From Streptomyces mobaraensis (lineage in GTDB: Bacteria; Actinomycetota; Actinomycetes; Streptomycetales; Streptomycetaceae), in the NCBI RefSeq assembly GCF_020099395.1, contig NZ_CP083590.1, forward strand, positions 4,278,001 through 4,342,000: a DNA stretch of 64,000 bases. The letters are read 5' to 3'. A program made the translations under genes and the position numbers. Every line of letters starts with the position of its first letter. The first letter of the stretch is position 1. The notes under the pieces are model-generated. The model did no database searches. It had not been told where the DNA came from and worked only from the letters and a program-made list of their open reading frames with translations. Positions 28,528 through 37,317 of this stretch are shown here, piece after piece.

Positions 28528-30237
28528 GTGAGGACAGCGACACTCGGGCCGGCCGAGCGCGGCGAGGCGCTCGCCCGGATGGCGGAACGGGAACTCGACA
28601 TCCTGGTGGTCGGCGCCGGCGTCGTCGGCGCGGGCACCGCGCTGGACGCCGCCACGCGCGGCCTGGCCACCGGGCTCGTCGAGGCCCGGGACTGGGCCGC
28701 CGGCACCTCCAGCCGGTCCAGCAAGCTCATCCACGGCGGCCTGCGCTACCTGGAGATGCTCGACTTCGCCCTCGTCCGCGAGGCGCTGAAAGAGCGCGGC
28801 CTGCTGCTGCAGCGGCTCGCCCCGCACCTCGTCAAGCCCGTGCCGTTCCTCTACCCCCTCCAGCACCGCGGCTGGGAGCGGCTCTACGCGGGCTCCGGCG
28901 TGGCGCTCTACGACGCGATGTCCGTCTCCTCCGGCCACGGCCGCGGACTGCCCGTCCACCGGCACCTCACCCGGAAGCACGCCCTGCGCGTGGCGCCCTG
29001 CCTGCGCAAGGACGCCCTGGTCGGCGCCCTCCAGTACTACGACGCCCAGATGGACGACGCCCGCTACGTCACCACCCTGGTGCGCACCGCCGCCGCGTAC
29101 GGCGCCGCCTGCGCCAACCGGGCGCGCGTCGTGGGCTTCCTGCGCGAGGGCGAACGGGTCGTCGGGGCGCGGGTGCGCGACCTGGAGCAGGGCGGCGAGT
29201 ACGAGGTACGGGCCCGGCAGGTCGTCAACGCGACCGGGGTGTGGACGGACGACACCCAGCAGCTCATCGCCGAGCGCGGGCAGTTCCACGTCCGGGCGTC
29301 CAAGGGCATCCACCTCGTCGTCCCCAAGGACCGCATCCACTCCACCACCGGGCTCATCCTGCGCACCGAGAAGAGCGTCCTCTTCGTCATCCCCTGGGGA
29401 CGCCACTGGATCATCGGCACCACGGACACCGACTGGGACCTGGACAAGGCCCACCCCGCCGCGTCCAGCGCCGACATCGACTACCTGCTGGAGCACGTCA
29501 ACTCGGTGCTCGCCGTCCCCCTGACACGGGACGACGTGCAGGGCGTCTACGCCGGCCTGCGCCCGCTGCTGGCCGGGGAGTCGGACGCGACCAGCAAGCT
29601 CTCCCGCGAACACACCGTCGCCCATCCGGTGCCGGGGCTCGTCGTCGTGGCGGGCGGCAAGTACACCACGTACCGGGTGATGGCCAAGGACGCGGTGGAC
29701 GAGGCGGTGCACGGGCTCACGCAGAAGGTCGCCGACTGCGTCACCGAGGACGTGCCGCTCGCCGGCGCCGAGGGCTACCGGGCGCTGTGGAACGGCCGCG
29801 CGCAGCTCGCCCGGCGCACCGGTCTGCACGTCGCCCGCGTCGAGCACCTGCTCAACCGGTACGGCTCGCTGGTCGGCGAGGTCCTCGACCTGGTGACCGC
29901 CGACCCGTCCCTCGGGCGGCCGCTCGGCGGCGCCGAGGACTATCTGCGCGCCGAGGTCGTCTACGCCGCCTCCCATGAGGGTGCCCGGCATCTGGACGAC
30001 GTCCTCACCCGGCGCACCCGGATCTCCATCGAGACCTTCGACCGGGGGACGCGGTGCGCCCGGGAGGCGGCCGGGTTGATGGCGCCCGTGCTGGGGTGGG
30101 ACGCGGAGCAGGTGGAGAAGGAGATCGCGCACTACGAGAAGCGGGTGGAGGCGGAGCGGGAGTCGCAGCTCCAGCCCGACGACCGGACGGCGGACGCGGC
30201 GCGGCTGGGGGCGCCGGAGATCCAGCCGTTGGCATGA
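28528..30237 (+). CDS. glpD: Aerobic glycerol-3-phosphate dehydrogenase
   Basis: This 569-residue FAD enzyme oxidises glycerol-3-phosphate to dihydroxyacetone phosphate at the membrane and passes electrons to quinone. The FAD motif is ILVVGAGVVGAGTALDAATR, followed by SSRSSKLIHGGLRYLEMLDF, the VNATGVWTDD strand, KGIHLVVPKDRI, FVIPWGRHWIIGTTDTDWD and VVVAGGKYTTYRVMAKDAVD, all diagnostic. The C-terminal cap domain (about residues 400-530) is complete. Start GTG 28528 has GGGAGG 6 nt upstream. No glycerol kinase or facilitator is adjacent. It converges on the serine hydrolase gene 13 nt downstream. Confidence 0.96.
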   Translation: MRTATLGPAERGEALARMAERELDILVVGAGVVGAGTALDAATRGLATGLVEARDWAAGTSSRSSKLIHGGLRYLEMLDFALVREALKERGLLLQRLAPHLVKPVPFLYPLQHRGWERLYAGSGVALYDAMSVSSGHGRGLPVHRHLTRKHALRVAPCLRKDALVGALQYYDAQMDDARYVTTLVRTAAAYGAACANRARVVGFLREGERVVGARVRDLEQGGEYEVRARQVVNATGVWTDDTQQLIAERGQFHVRASKGIHLVVPKDRIHSTTGLILRTEKSVLFVIPWGRHWIIGTTDTDWDLDKAHPAASSADIDYLLEHVNSVLAVPLTRDDVQGVYAGLRPLLAGESDATSKLSREHTVAHPVPGLVVVAGGKYTTYRVMAKDAVDEAVHGLTQKVADCVTEDVPLAGAEGYRALWNGRAQLARRTGLHVARVEHLLNRYGSLVGEVLDLVTADPSLGRPLGGAEDYLRAEVVYAASHEGARHLDDVLTRRTRISIETFDRGTRCAREAAGLMAPVLGWDAEQVEKEIAHYEKRVEAERESQLQPDDRTADAARLGAPEIQPLA

Positions 30238-30250
30238 AGGGGAGAGCTCG

Positions 30251-31387
30251 TCAGCAGAACTCCGCGCGCAGCAGCCGTTCCTCCGCCGCCGCGTCCACGC
30301 CCGCGTCCGAGTTGGCGCGGTAGGTGAGGACGTGCCGCCCGTCCGCCGTCCCCATCGTGCCCGCGTACGAGCCGTTGATCTCGCCGTTGTGCCCCCACAG
30401 CGTCACCCCGCACGGGAGGCGCACCGGGAAGAGGCCCATGCCGTACCGGCCGCGCGAGGCGCCCGTGTCACGCATCAGGCGGAGGGCGCCGGCGGGGAGG
30501 AGTTCGCCGCTCAGCAGGGCGGCGAAGAAGCGGTTGAGGTCCGGGAGGGTCGAGACGAGCTCGCCGGCCGCGCCCGCGACCGAGGGGTTGAGGTCGGTGA
30601 CGTCCGCCGGTCCGCCCCGGGGCGTCGGGGAGTAGGCGCGGCCGTGCGGCTCGGGCAGGGTGACGCGGGTGCCGGGGAGGCTGGTGCCCGTCAGGCCGAG
30701 GCGCCGGATGACGCGGCGGCGTACCTCGTCGGCGTAGGGACGGCCCGTCACCTGACGGATGGCCATACCGAGGAGGACGTAGTCGGTGTTCGAGTAGTGG
30801 TAGCGGGTGCCGGGCGGGGCGTACGGGCGGTGGCCGAGCGCGGTCCGTACCAATGCCTCGGGCGGGTGCGTCTCGAAACGGTGGCCCGCGAACCCCGTAC
30901 CGAAGGACGAACGGAGCAGCGCCGCGTCGTCCGTATAGGAGTACAGACCGCTGGTATGGGTGAGGAGTTGGCGGATCGTGACGTTCCGTCCGCTTTCCAT
31001 CGGGCGCTCCGTCCTCCACAGCCAGGCCGCGGCCTGCCGCGGCAGCAGCCCGGCCACCGGTTCGTCCAGCCGCAGCCGGCCCTCGGCCGCCAGCTGGAGG
31101 ACGACGGTCGCGACGACGGTCTTGGTGATGCTGCCGGCCCGGAAGCGGTCCATGCGGCCGATGCGCCGCCCGGTGCGCAGGTCCGCCACCCCCGCGGTGG
31201 TGAACCGGGAGACACCGTGAGCATCTTGTGACAGCTCGGCGGCGCCGGGAACCGGTCCTCGTGCAACGATGTCCTGTACAGGGGAGCGGGCAGGGTCGCC
31301 ATCGCACGCCGTCGTCAGGGCCGTGACGGTGCAGCACAGCGCGGTCATGGCCGCCGTGAGGCGCGAGAAGGCACTGCGCGTCGGCAT
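30251..31387 (-). CDS. Lipoprotein serine hydrolase (beta-lactamase/D-Ala-D-Ala carboxypeptidase family)
   Basis: This 378-residue class C beta-lactamase-like protein has a lipoprotein signal with the lipobox ending TALTTAC and then the serine hydrolase fold. The catalytic Ser-x2-Lys is FRAGSITKTVVATVV, the Tyr-x-Asn motif is YHYSNTDYVLLG and the third motif is HNG in LWGHNGEINGSYAG. Members include D-Ala-D-Ala carboxypeptidases, esterases and peptidases, acting outside the membrane; which applies cannot be told. The ATG at 31387 is chosen as giving a normal signal peptide; ATG 31402 adds five residues. It is divergent from the Ser/Thr kinase at 31502. Confidence 0.87.
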   Translation of the reverse strand: MPTRSAFSRLTAAMTALCCTVTALTTACDGDPARSPVQDIVARGPVPGAAELSQDAHGVSRFTTAGVADLRTGRRIGRMDRFRAGSITKTVVATVVLQLAAEGRLRLDEPVAGLLPRQAAAWLWRTERPMESGRNVTIRQLLTHTSGLYSYTDDAALLRSSFGTGFAGHRFETHPPEALVRTALGHRPYAPPGTRYHYSNTDYVLLGMAIRQVTGRPYADEVRRRVIRRLGLTGTSLPGTRVTLPEPHGRAYSPTPRGGPADVTDLNPSVAGAAGELVSTLPDLNRFFAALLSGELLPAGALRLMRDTGASRGRYGMGLFPVRLPCGVTLWGHNGEINGSYAGTMGTADGRHVLTYRANSDAGVDAAAEERLLRAEFC

Positions 31388-31501
31388 GCGCTCATCATCC
31401 ATGGTCGCCCGGACCCTGGCCTTCCTCTGGTCGGCGGATGAGAGACAATGGTCCCTCGGCCGGGGTCGGTTGGTCGCAGAGCTGAATGCCAGAGGGGACG
31501 C

Positions 31502-32866
31502 ATGTCGGACGCGGAGCAGACGCAGGGCACGACCGGGCGCCTCCTCGCCGGGCGCTACCGCCTCGGCGACGTGCTCGGCCGGGGTGGCATGGGCACGGTC
31601 TGGCGGGCCACCGACGAGACGCTGGGACGCGTCGTCGCCGTCAAGGAGCTGCGCTTCCCCGCCAACATCGACGAGGACGAGAAGCGCCGCCTCATCACCC
31701 GTACCCTGCGCGAGGCCAAGGCGATCGCCCGGATCCGCAGCGCCGGCGCCGTCACCGTCTTCGACGTGGTGCACGAGGACGACCGCCCCTGGATCGTCAT
31801 GGAGCTCATCGAGGGCCGCTCGCTCGCCGACGTCATCCGCGAGGACGGGCCGCTGAAGTGGCGGCGTGCCGCCGAGGTCGGCCTCGCCGTCCTCGACGTG
31901 CTGCGCGCGGCGCACCTCCAGGGCATCCTGCACCGCGACGTGAAGCCGTCCAACGTGCTCATCGCCGACGACGGCCGCGTCGTCCTCACCGACTTCGGCA
32001 TCGCCCAGGTCGAGGGCGACCCCTCGGTCACCTCGACGGGCATGCTCGTCGGCGCCCCCTCGTACATATCCCCGGAGCGGGCGCGCGGCCAGAAGCCCGG
32101 TCCGCCGGCCGACCTGTGGTCGCTGGGCGGACTGCTCTACGCGGCCGTCGAGGGCGCCCCGCCGTACGACAAGGGGTCGGCCATCGCCACCCTGACCGCC
32201 GTCATGACCGAGCCGCTGGGCCCGCCGAAGAACGCGGGCCCGCTGGAGGGTGTCATGTACGGGCTGCTCGCCAAGGACCCGCAGAAGCGGCTGGACGAGG
32301 CCGGCGCGCGGGCGCTGCTGACGGAGGCCGTCAACGCGCCCGACGAGCGGCTGCCCGCCCGGACGCCCGCCACGGACGCCACGCAGGCCATCGCCGTGCC
32401 CAAGGGACTCGCCGGGTCCGCCGCCGCTCGGGGCACCGACCGGGCCGGTGGTTCCGGTGGTACCGCCGGTGGCGAGCGGACCGAGCGGACGGCGCGGCCC
32501 GAGCGGCCCGCGTCCGGGAAGGCGGCGCGGAAGCCCGTCGCCGCCTCGGCGTCCTCCGAGCGGCCCGGCGGGGGCTTCGGGGCCCCTGGTGCCGCGGGTG
32601 CGGCGGGTTCCAGAGGTTCCAGAGGGTCTGCGGGGGCCCAGGGGAGCGGCGAGACGTCCGGCAGCGCCTTCCGGCCGCTGCGCGACGCGCCCCTCTCCGG
32701 CTCCGCGGCCACGGCACGCACCGAGCCGGAACCGATGGGCGGCGGCTACACCGAGACGCTGGTGCGGATGCGCCCTCCGGTGCAGAAGCGTGTGCTGCTC
32801 CTGGTGGTGGCGGTGGTCGTCCTGGCGGTCATCGGGACGGTCATCGCCCTCGTCGTCCAGAAGTAG
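31502..32866 (+). CDS. Membrane Ser/Thr protein kinase (PknB-type catalytic domain)
   Basis: This 454-residue Hanks-type kinase is catalytically complete: glycine loop LGRGGMGTVW, K48 in VVAVKELRF, HRDVKPSN with D146, DFGIAQVEG and GAPSYISPERARG, ending with the DPQKRLDEAGARALL helix. A Gly/Ser/Arg-rich cytoplasmic linker (about residues 300-425) leads to one C-terminal membrane helix, VLLLVVAVVVLAVIGTVIAL, with only two residues outside, so there is no extracellular sensor. Start ATG 31502. It is followed by a related pseudokinase and a third kinase at 40812. Confidence 0.93.
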   Translation: MSDAEQTQGTTGRLLAGRYRLGDVLGRGGMGTVWRATDETLGRVVAVKELRFPANIDEDEKRRLITRTLREAKAIARIRSAGAVTVFDVVHEDDRPWIVMELIEGRSLADVIREDGPLKWRRAAEVGLAVLDVLRAAHLQGILHRDVKPSNVLIADDGRVVLTDFGIAQVEGDPSVTSTGMLVGAPSYISPERARGQKPGPPADLWSLGGLLYAAVEGAPPYDKGSAIATLTAVMTEPLGPPKNAGPLEGVMYGLLAKDPQKRLDEAGARALLTEAVNAPDERLPARTPATDATQAIAVPKGLAGSAAARGTDRAGGSGGTAGGERTERTARPERPASGKAARKPVAASASSERPGGGFGAPGAAGAAGSRGSRGSAGAQGSGETSGSAFRPLRDAPLSGSAATARTEPEPMGGGYTETLVRMRPPVQKRVLLLVVAVVVLAVIGTVIALVVQK

Positions 32867-32907
32867 CGAGACCGGCGTCCCGCTTCCGGCGGGTCCACCG
32901 TCTTTGT

Positions 32908-32958
32908 CCGTAGCCGTCGCCCGTAGCCGTCGCCCGTAGCCGTTGCCCGTAGGCGTCG
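32908..32958 (+). repeat. Four 13-bp tandem repeats
   Basis: CCGTAGCCGTCGC is repeated nearly four times (32908, 32921, 32934 and 32947) in the 358-bp gap between the kinase and pseudokinase genes. The third unit has one T for C and the last one G for C. The rest of the gap holds no gene. Confidence 0.8.
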
Positions 32959-33224
32959 TCCTCGGACAACGCGGGGTTCGGGGCGGGAAGGTCCGGACCG
33001 GTGACCGGTGTTGTGTACGGAGACCGAACGGCCGGGTGAGGGGCCCGTGTTCGGTGGGGTTCATCAGGTCCGACGATCTGAGCGGTACGCGCCCGCCGTG
33101 GCGTGTTCGGCACGTATCGTGAAGGGCCGGGGACGGAACGCAGCCGTGCGGCACCGCCAAGTGCCCGTCGGCGGCGGCCGGGTCGGGCGTCGGGTGCAGG
33201 GATCGCGCGCTTTGGGGAGGCGTC

Positions 33225-35684
33225 GTGGACGACTATGCGGGCCGGGTGCTCGCCGACCGGTACCGCCTTCCGCTGCCGCCGTCCGACGCGTTCGAGCTGG
33301 TCGAGACGCGCGCGTTCGACACGTACAGCGGCCAGGAGGTGCTGGTCCGGCAGATCCCGCTGCCGGAGGTGGTCGACGCGGAGCTCGTCGAGGGCGGGCC
33401 CGTCCCGCCCGCGCCCGGCCGCGCGGGCGGGACGGGCCGGCAGCCGGGACGGACGGTCGCCGGGGCCTCGGACCCGGCGGTGCGCCGCGCGCTGGACGCC
33501 GCGACGGCCGCCGCGCGGATCCCCGACCACCCCCGCCTCGACCAGGTCTTCCACGTCTTCGCCGAAGCGGGCAGCCTCTGGATCGTCAGCGAACTGGTCC
33601 CCGCCCGCCCGCTCGCCGCGGTGCTCGCGGAGCGCACCCTCTCCCCGCACCGGGCGGCCGAGGTCGCCGCCGACGTACTCACGGCCCTCCGCGCCCTGCA
33701 CGCCCAGGGCTGGACCCACCGGAACATCACCACCCGCACGGTCCTCATCTGCGAGGACGGCCGGGCCGTCCTGACCGGTCTGGCGGCCGGCGCGGCGGAG
33801 GAGGCGCTCTGCGGTTACGACCCGGTGCCGGCGGGGGCCGCGGGGCGGGACGGGCAGCCGGGCGCGGGTGCGGGCGCGGGCGAGAACGCGGGCGCCGGGG
33901 CGGGCGCGGGCGGTACGGGGACGGGCGGTGCCGGAACAGGCGGTGCGGGGACGGGCGGTACGGGACCGGGGGCCGGCGGTACGGGTCCCGGCGGCGGATC
34001 CCCGGGGGGCGGGCCCTCCGGTGGCGGGTCCCCCGGCGGTGGGCTCCCCGGTGACGGGCGGCCCGTCCCGCACGGCGCCCGGCGCGGGCCGCGCGCCGAC
34101 GCCATCGCCGCGTACCGGGCCGGCACCCTCGCCGCCGCCCGCGCCGGCCGCCCCCCGACGAGCGCCTCCACCTGGGGCGGCGGCAGCGCCGCCAGCGGCA
34201 CCGCCCCGGCCCCCGGCACCGCCGCGCCCTGGAGCGCCGACGCGCTGGTGGGCGGCGCGGTGCCGGGACCCGCCGCGCGTACCGGAGAAGCGGGCGGAAC
34301 CTCGCCGTCCGCCGAAGCCGCGGCCCCTTCCTCGTGTTCCTCGTGGGGGAAGACGGCCGGCTCCGCCGGGGCGCTCGCCGCCGAGCGGGCCCGGCAGGCG
34401 CGGATGCTCGTGGTGGGGCCGGTCACCGAGCGCTGGGCGCCCGAACAGGCGTGGCCGGTGCGCGAGGACTGGCAGTTGGCCCCGCCCGTCGGTCCGGCCG
34501 CCGACCTCTGGGCGCTGGGCGCCCTGCTGTTCCGCGCGGTGCAGGGCCACGCGCCGTACCCCGAGGAGAGCGCCGCCGAGCTCGTCCGGATCGTCTGCTC
34601 CGAACCCCCGGCCTACGCCGAGGAGTGCGGCGCCCTGCGCCCGGTCGTCGAGTCGCTGATGCGCAAGGACCCCGAGGAGCGGCCGGACTTCGAGGAACTG
34701 CGCGGCTGGCTGCGGTCCCTGATCCGGTCCGCCCCCGAGCCGGACGTCGGCAGCCGTACGGTCACCGTGCCGCCGCCCGTGCCCGGCGACCCGGCGGCGG
34801 CGCCGGCCGCCAAGGGCGGCGCCCGGCTGCCGATCGTCCGCCGCCGCGGCGAACTCGTGCGCCGCCGCCGGGGACGTGGGGCCGCCGCCGCGCCCCCGGC
34901 GCACGGCCGGCACAAGCGGGCCGACCGCGGCAGACCACAGGTGCCGGGCGTCGCCGCCGCCACCGGACACCTCCAGGAGCAGCACGTCTACGCGGCCCCG
35001 CCCGCCCACCGGCTCGGCCGGCTCCTGTTGGGCGCCGTCCTGCTGCTGCTCGTCGGCGCGGTGCTCTACGCGCTGCTGTTCATGCCACGCGCCTCGGAGA
35101 GCGCGGGCGCCGGGCAGGGGACGCGGCGGACGGCCGACGCGCTGAGCGCGGCGCCTGGTGCGGGCGGCACGGCCGGCCGCTCGGACGTGCCTCGGGAGGA
35201 GGGGCCGACCGCCGAAACCGGCGGCGCGGCCAAGGGCTTCACGCTGCGCCGCGACCCCAAGGGGTTCACCGTCGCCGTGGCCCGGGAGTGGCAGCGCCGG
35301 GGCGACAACGACCGTGGCCAGGTCGTCTACGCGGACGGGGACTTCGAGCTCATCGTGGTGCCGGGCCGGGACAAGGTGTCCGAGTTCGGGGCCGATCCGA
35401 TGGCGTACCAGCAGGAGAAGGAGCCGGAACTGGCCGCCTTCCGGTCGTCCTCCTGGTCCGCCTCGTCCGGGCTGCGGCGCGTGGACGTGGGCCGCACGGC
35501 CGGCGCCGAGGGCACGTTCAACTGGAACGACGGCAGCGGACGCCAGGTGTACGTCCGCAACTCGGCGGTCATCCGCGACGGGCGCTACCACGTGATCCAG
35601 GTGCTGGGACCGATGGACGGGCAGCGCTCGGTGGACGGTTTCTTCGATCAGGCGACCGCTACGTACCGTGCCGGTCACGGCTGA
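33225..35684 (+). CDS. Membrane pseudokinase with Gly-rich insert and extracellular domain
   Basis: This 819-residue protein keeps the outline of a Ser/Thr kinase but not its chemistry. The ATP-lysine position is Arg (VLVRQIPLP, R42), no glycine loop is seen, HRD is HRN (N167 in HRNITTRTVLI) and DFG is replaced by LTGLA. A low-complexity Gly/Pro/Ala insert and further linker (about residues 200-395) separate this from the C-lobe, which shows WAPEQAWPVRED, DLWALGALLFRAVQ and DPEERPDFEELRGWL. One membrane helix (LLLGAVLLLLVGAVLYALLF, about 598-620) leads to an extracellular domain of about 150 residues beginning FTLRRDPKGFTVAVAREWQ. Start GTG 33225 after GGGGAGG. Confidence 0.85.
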   Translation: MDDYAGRVLADRYRLPLPPSDAFELVETRAFDTYSGQEVLVRQIPLPEVVDAELVEGGPVPPAPGRAGGTGRQPGRTVAGASDPAVRRALDAATAAARIPDHPRLDQVFHVFAEAGSLWIVSELVPARPLAAVLAERTLSPHRAAEVAADVLTALRALHAQGWTHRNITTRTVLICEDGRAVLTGLAAGAAEEALCGYDPVPAGAAGRDGQPGAGAGAGENAGAGAGAGGTGTGGAGTGGAGTGGTGPGAGGTGPGGGSPGGGPSGGGSPGGGLPGDGRPVPHGARRGPRADAIAAYRAGTLAAARAGRPPTSASTWGGGSAASGTAPAPGTAAPWSADALVGGAVPGPAARTGEAGGTSPSAEAAAPSSCSSWGKTAGSAGALAAERARQARMLVVGPVTERWAPEQAWPVREDWQLAPPVGPAADLWALGALLFRAVQGHAPYPEESAAELVRIVCSEPPAYAEECGALRPVVESLMRKDPEERPDFEELRGWLRSLIRSAPEPDVGSRTVTVPPPVPGDPAAAPAAKGGARLPIVRRRGELVRRRRGRGAAAAPPAHGRHKRADRGRPQVPGVAAATGHLQEQHVYAAPPAHRLGRLLLGAVLLLLVGAVLYALLFMPRASESAGAGQGTRRTADALSAAPGAGGTAGRSDVPREEGPTAETGGAAKGFTLRRDPKGFTVAVAREWQRRGDNDRGQVVYADGDFELIVVPGRDKVSEFGADPMAYQQEKEPELAAFRSSSWSASSGLRRVDVGRTAGAEGTFNWNDGSGRQVYVRNSAVIRDGRYHVIQVLGPMDGQRSVDGFFDQATATYRAGHG

Positions 35685-36264
35685 CGCGTCGTCACCGTGC
35701 GTGCTGTGGCGCCTATTTCCGGTGCGGCTCGTGCGGCGGTCGCCGGAAGTCCGCGGTGCCGGGTGTGGATCTCCGGGAAATCGAACGACGGGCTCGTGGT
35801 GATCCGGCCGCCAGAAGGCGTCGTCCCGCCCGGAAGGCCCTTCGGCCGAACACGGGTGGTAATGGTCCGGAAATTCGCTCGGGCGAAATTCTGAGCGACG
35901 GAAATGCACACCGTAATCGGGAACGGGAAATGCCCGGGTGGTGCGTTCGGAATGATCACGCTGTGTTGATATCGAGTTGTGTTCTCCATGGAACTCGTCA
36001 CGCATCGGAGTAGGGTTCGCCTCGGGTACTCTCCCTGGAATGTCCCGTGCTCGTATCGGCATGGAGGTCGCGATTCCCCCGTGTTCGAGTTCGCGCGGTG
36101 TGCTTCGCACGCCGCGTGGCGCAGATACTCCTTTGCGCCGGAATATCCCTGAAGTGGTTGTTGGGGTAACTGTGGGTCAACCATGCTGTACGGGAGGGGA
36201 GTCACGGTGCGTGATCCCCTGGAGACGCGAGGCGTTGTGTCCGCCGGTTCGGATGGTGTGAGCG
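35685..36264. other. Intergenic region with small hairpins
   Basis: I see no convincing gene in these 580 bp, which are AT-richer than the neighbourhood. Hairpin-forming sequences include GCGGTGTGC-TTC-GCACGCCGC (36095-36115) and GGCGCA...TGCGCC just after it. The short imperfect repeat GGTTG...CAACC near 36153-36182 may belong to the promoter of the following gene. Confidence 0.5.
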
Positions 36265-36828
36265 GTGCAGGTGCTTCAAATGCAGATGGAGGTCGGGGTC
36301 GACCCCGCGGAGGTGGGGCGGGCCCGCAGATGGGCGCGGTCGCGGCTGGCGGGATCCGGGATAGGGCTCGACGAGCCGCTGGCCGAGACGCTGATCCTGC
36401 TGATCTCCGAGCTGGTGACCAACGCGGTGGTGCACACGGGCTGTCCGGCCGTGCTGCGGATGTTCTTTCCGGGGACTCCGGGGGCTCCGGGGGCTCCGGG
36501 GGGACCGGGGGCCGCTGGGGTGGCGGGGGCGACGGGGGGCTCGGCCGGCGCGGGGGCGGCGGCGGGCGGTTGCGGCGCCGGCACGGTCCGCGTCGAGGTC
36601 GTGGACATCAGCGCCCGGCCGCCGCGCCGGCGGTGCGCCAGGGGTGACGAGACGGGCGGCCGGGGCCTGGAGCTGGTGGACGGGCTGGCCGACCGCTGGG
36701 GCTGGCAGCAGGAGGGCTCGGGTAAGCGCATCTGGTGCGAGATCGACCGGGGTCCCGTACCGGCGCGGGCGCTGCCCCGCTGGAACGGTGCTTTCGAGCC
36801 ACAACACGCCCTCACAAATGGGGCGTAG
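36265..36828 (+). CDS. HATPase-domain anti-sigma/regulatory protein with collagen-like insert
   Basis: This 187-residue protein has a single Bergerat-type ATPase domain like the SpoIIAB/RsbW anti-sigma kinases that abound in Streptomyces. The N-box is LLISELVTNAVVHTGCPAV and the G-boxes are GDETGGRGLELVDGLADRWG with GSGKRIWCEI. Between the N-box strand and the next strand (VRVEVVDISARPP) lies an insert of about 35 residues with G-x-y triplets (GTPGAPGAPGGPGAAG), in a loop where most relatives have a few residues. It would phosphorylate or sequester an unknown partner. Start GTG 36265 is uncertain; ATGs further in give slightly shorter forms. Confidence 0.82.
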   Translation: MQVLQMQMEVGVDPAEVGRARRWARSRLAGSGIGLDEPLAETLILLISELVTNAVVHTGCPAVLRMFFPGTPGAPGAPGGPGAAGVAGATGGSAGAGAAAGGCGAGTVRVEVVDISARPPRRRCARGDETGGRGLELVDGLADRWGWQQEGSGKRIWCEIDRGPVPARALPRWNGAFEPQHALTNGA

Positions 36829-37317
36829 GAGGCAAAGTCCAGACCAGGTGTTGACGGGAAGTGTTCACCTGATCACCCTTGGATGAAGCGATTCGTTGCG
36901 AGGGGACGTCGAGACGCCCAGGTGACCCCGGACGACTTGGCGAGTACGGGTCGCGGTCCGGCGCGACGACAGGGCTCAGGCGCCGGAGCTGGGCGGCGGC
37001 GGCGTGCGGTGCCGTGCTCGGGGTGCGCATCGAGGCGCCGCCGCCGGCTCGTCTCCGCGGATGGCCCGTATCCGTCCATCCAAACCTCCAGGAGTGAACC
37101 GCGTCACAGATTCGGGGCGGTTGCCGTCCGGATGGGGGCCGATGCGGTCCTTCCCGGTGGAACGGTTTCCCGGCCGCCTCGGGGTGAGGTGCCCGTCGGG
37201 GGCCGGGTCGGGCCCTCGGGCCGCCACTCGGAGCAAAACGGGCATTTCGCGGTAACGACCCTTTGCCAGGGAACCTCTTGGCCTCTGAGGGAATCATTCT
37301 TGGAGAGAGGGGCGGAT
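36829..37317. other. Intergenic region, no gene seen
   Basis: These 489 bp hold no recognisable gene on either strand. Open frames passing through it lack ribosome binding sites and have composition of chance frames. It presumably holds the promoter of the membrane protein gene at 37318. Confidence 0.5.
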
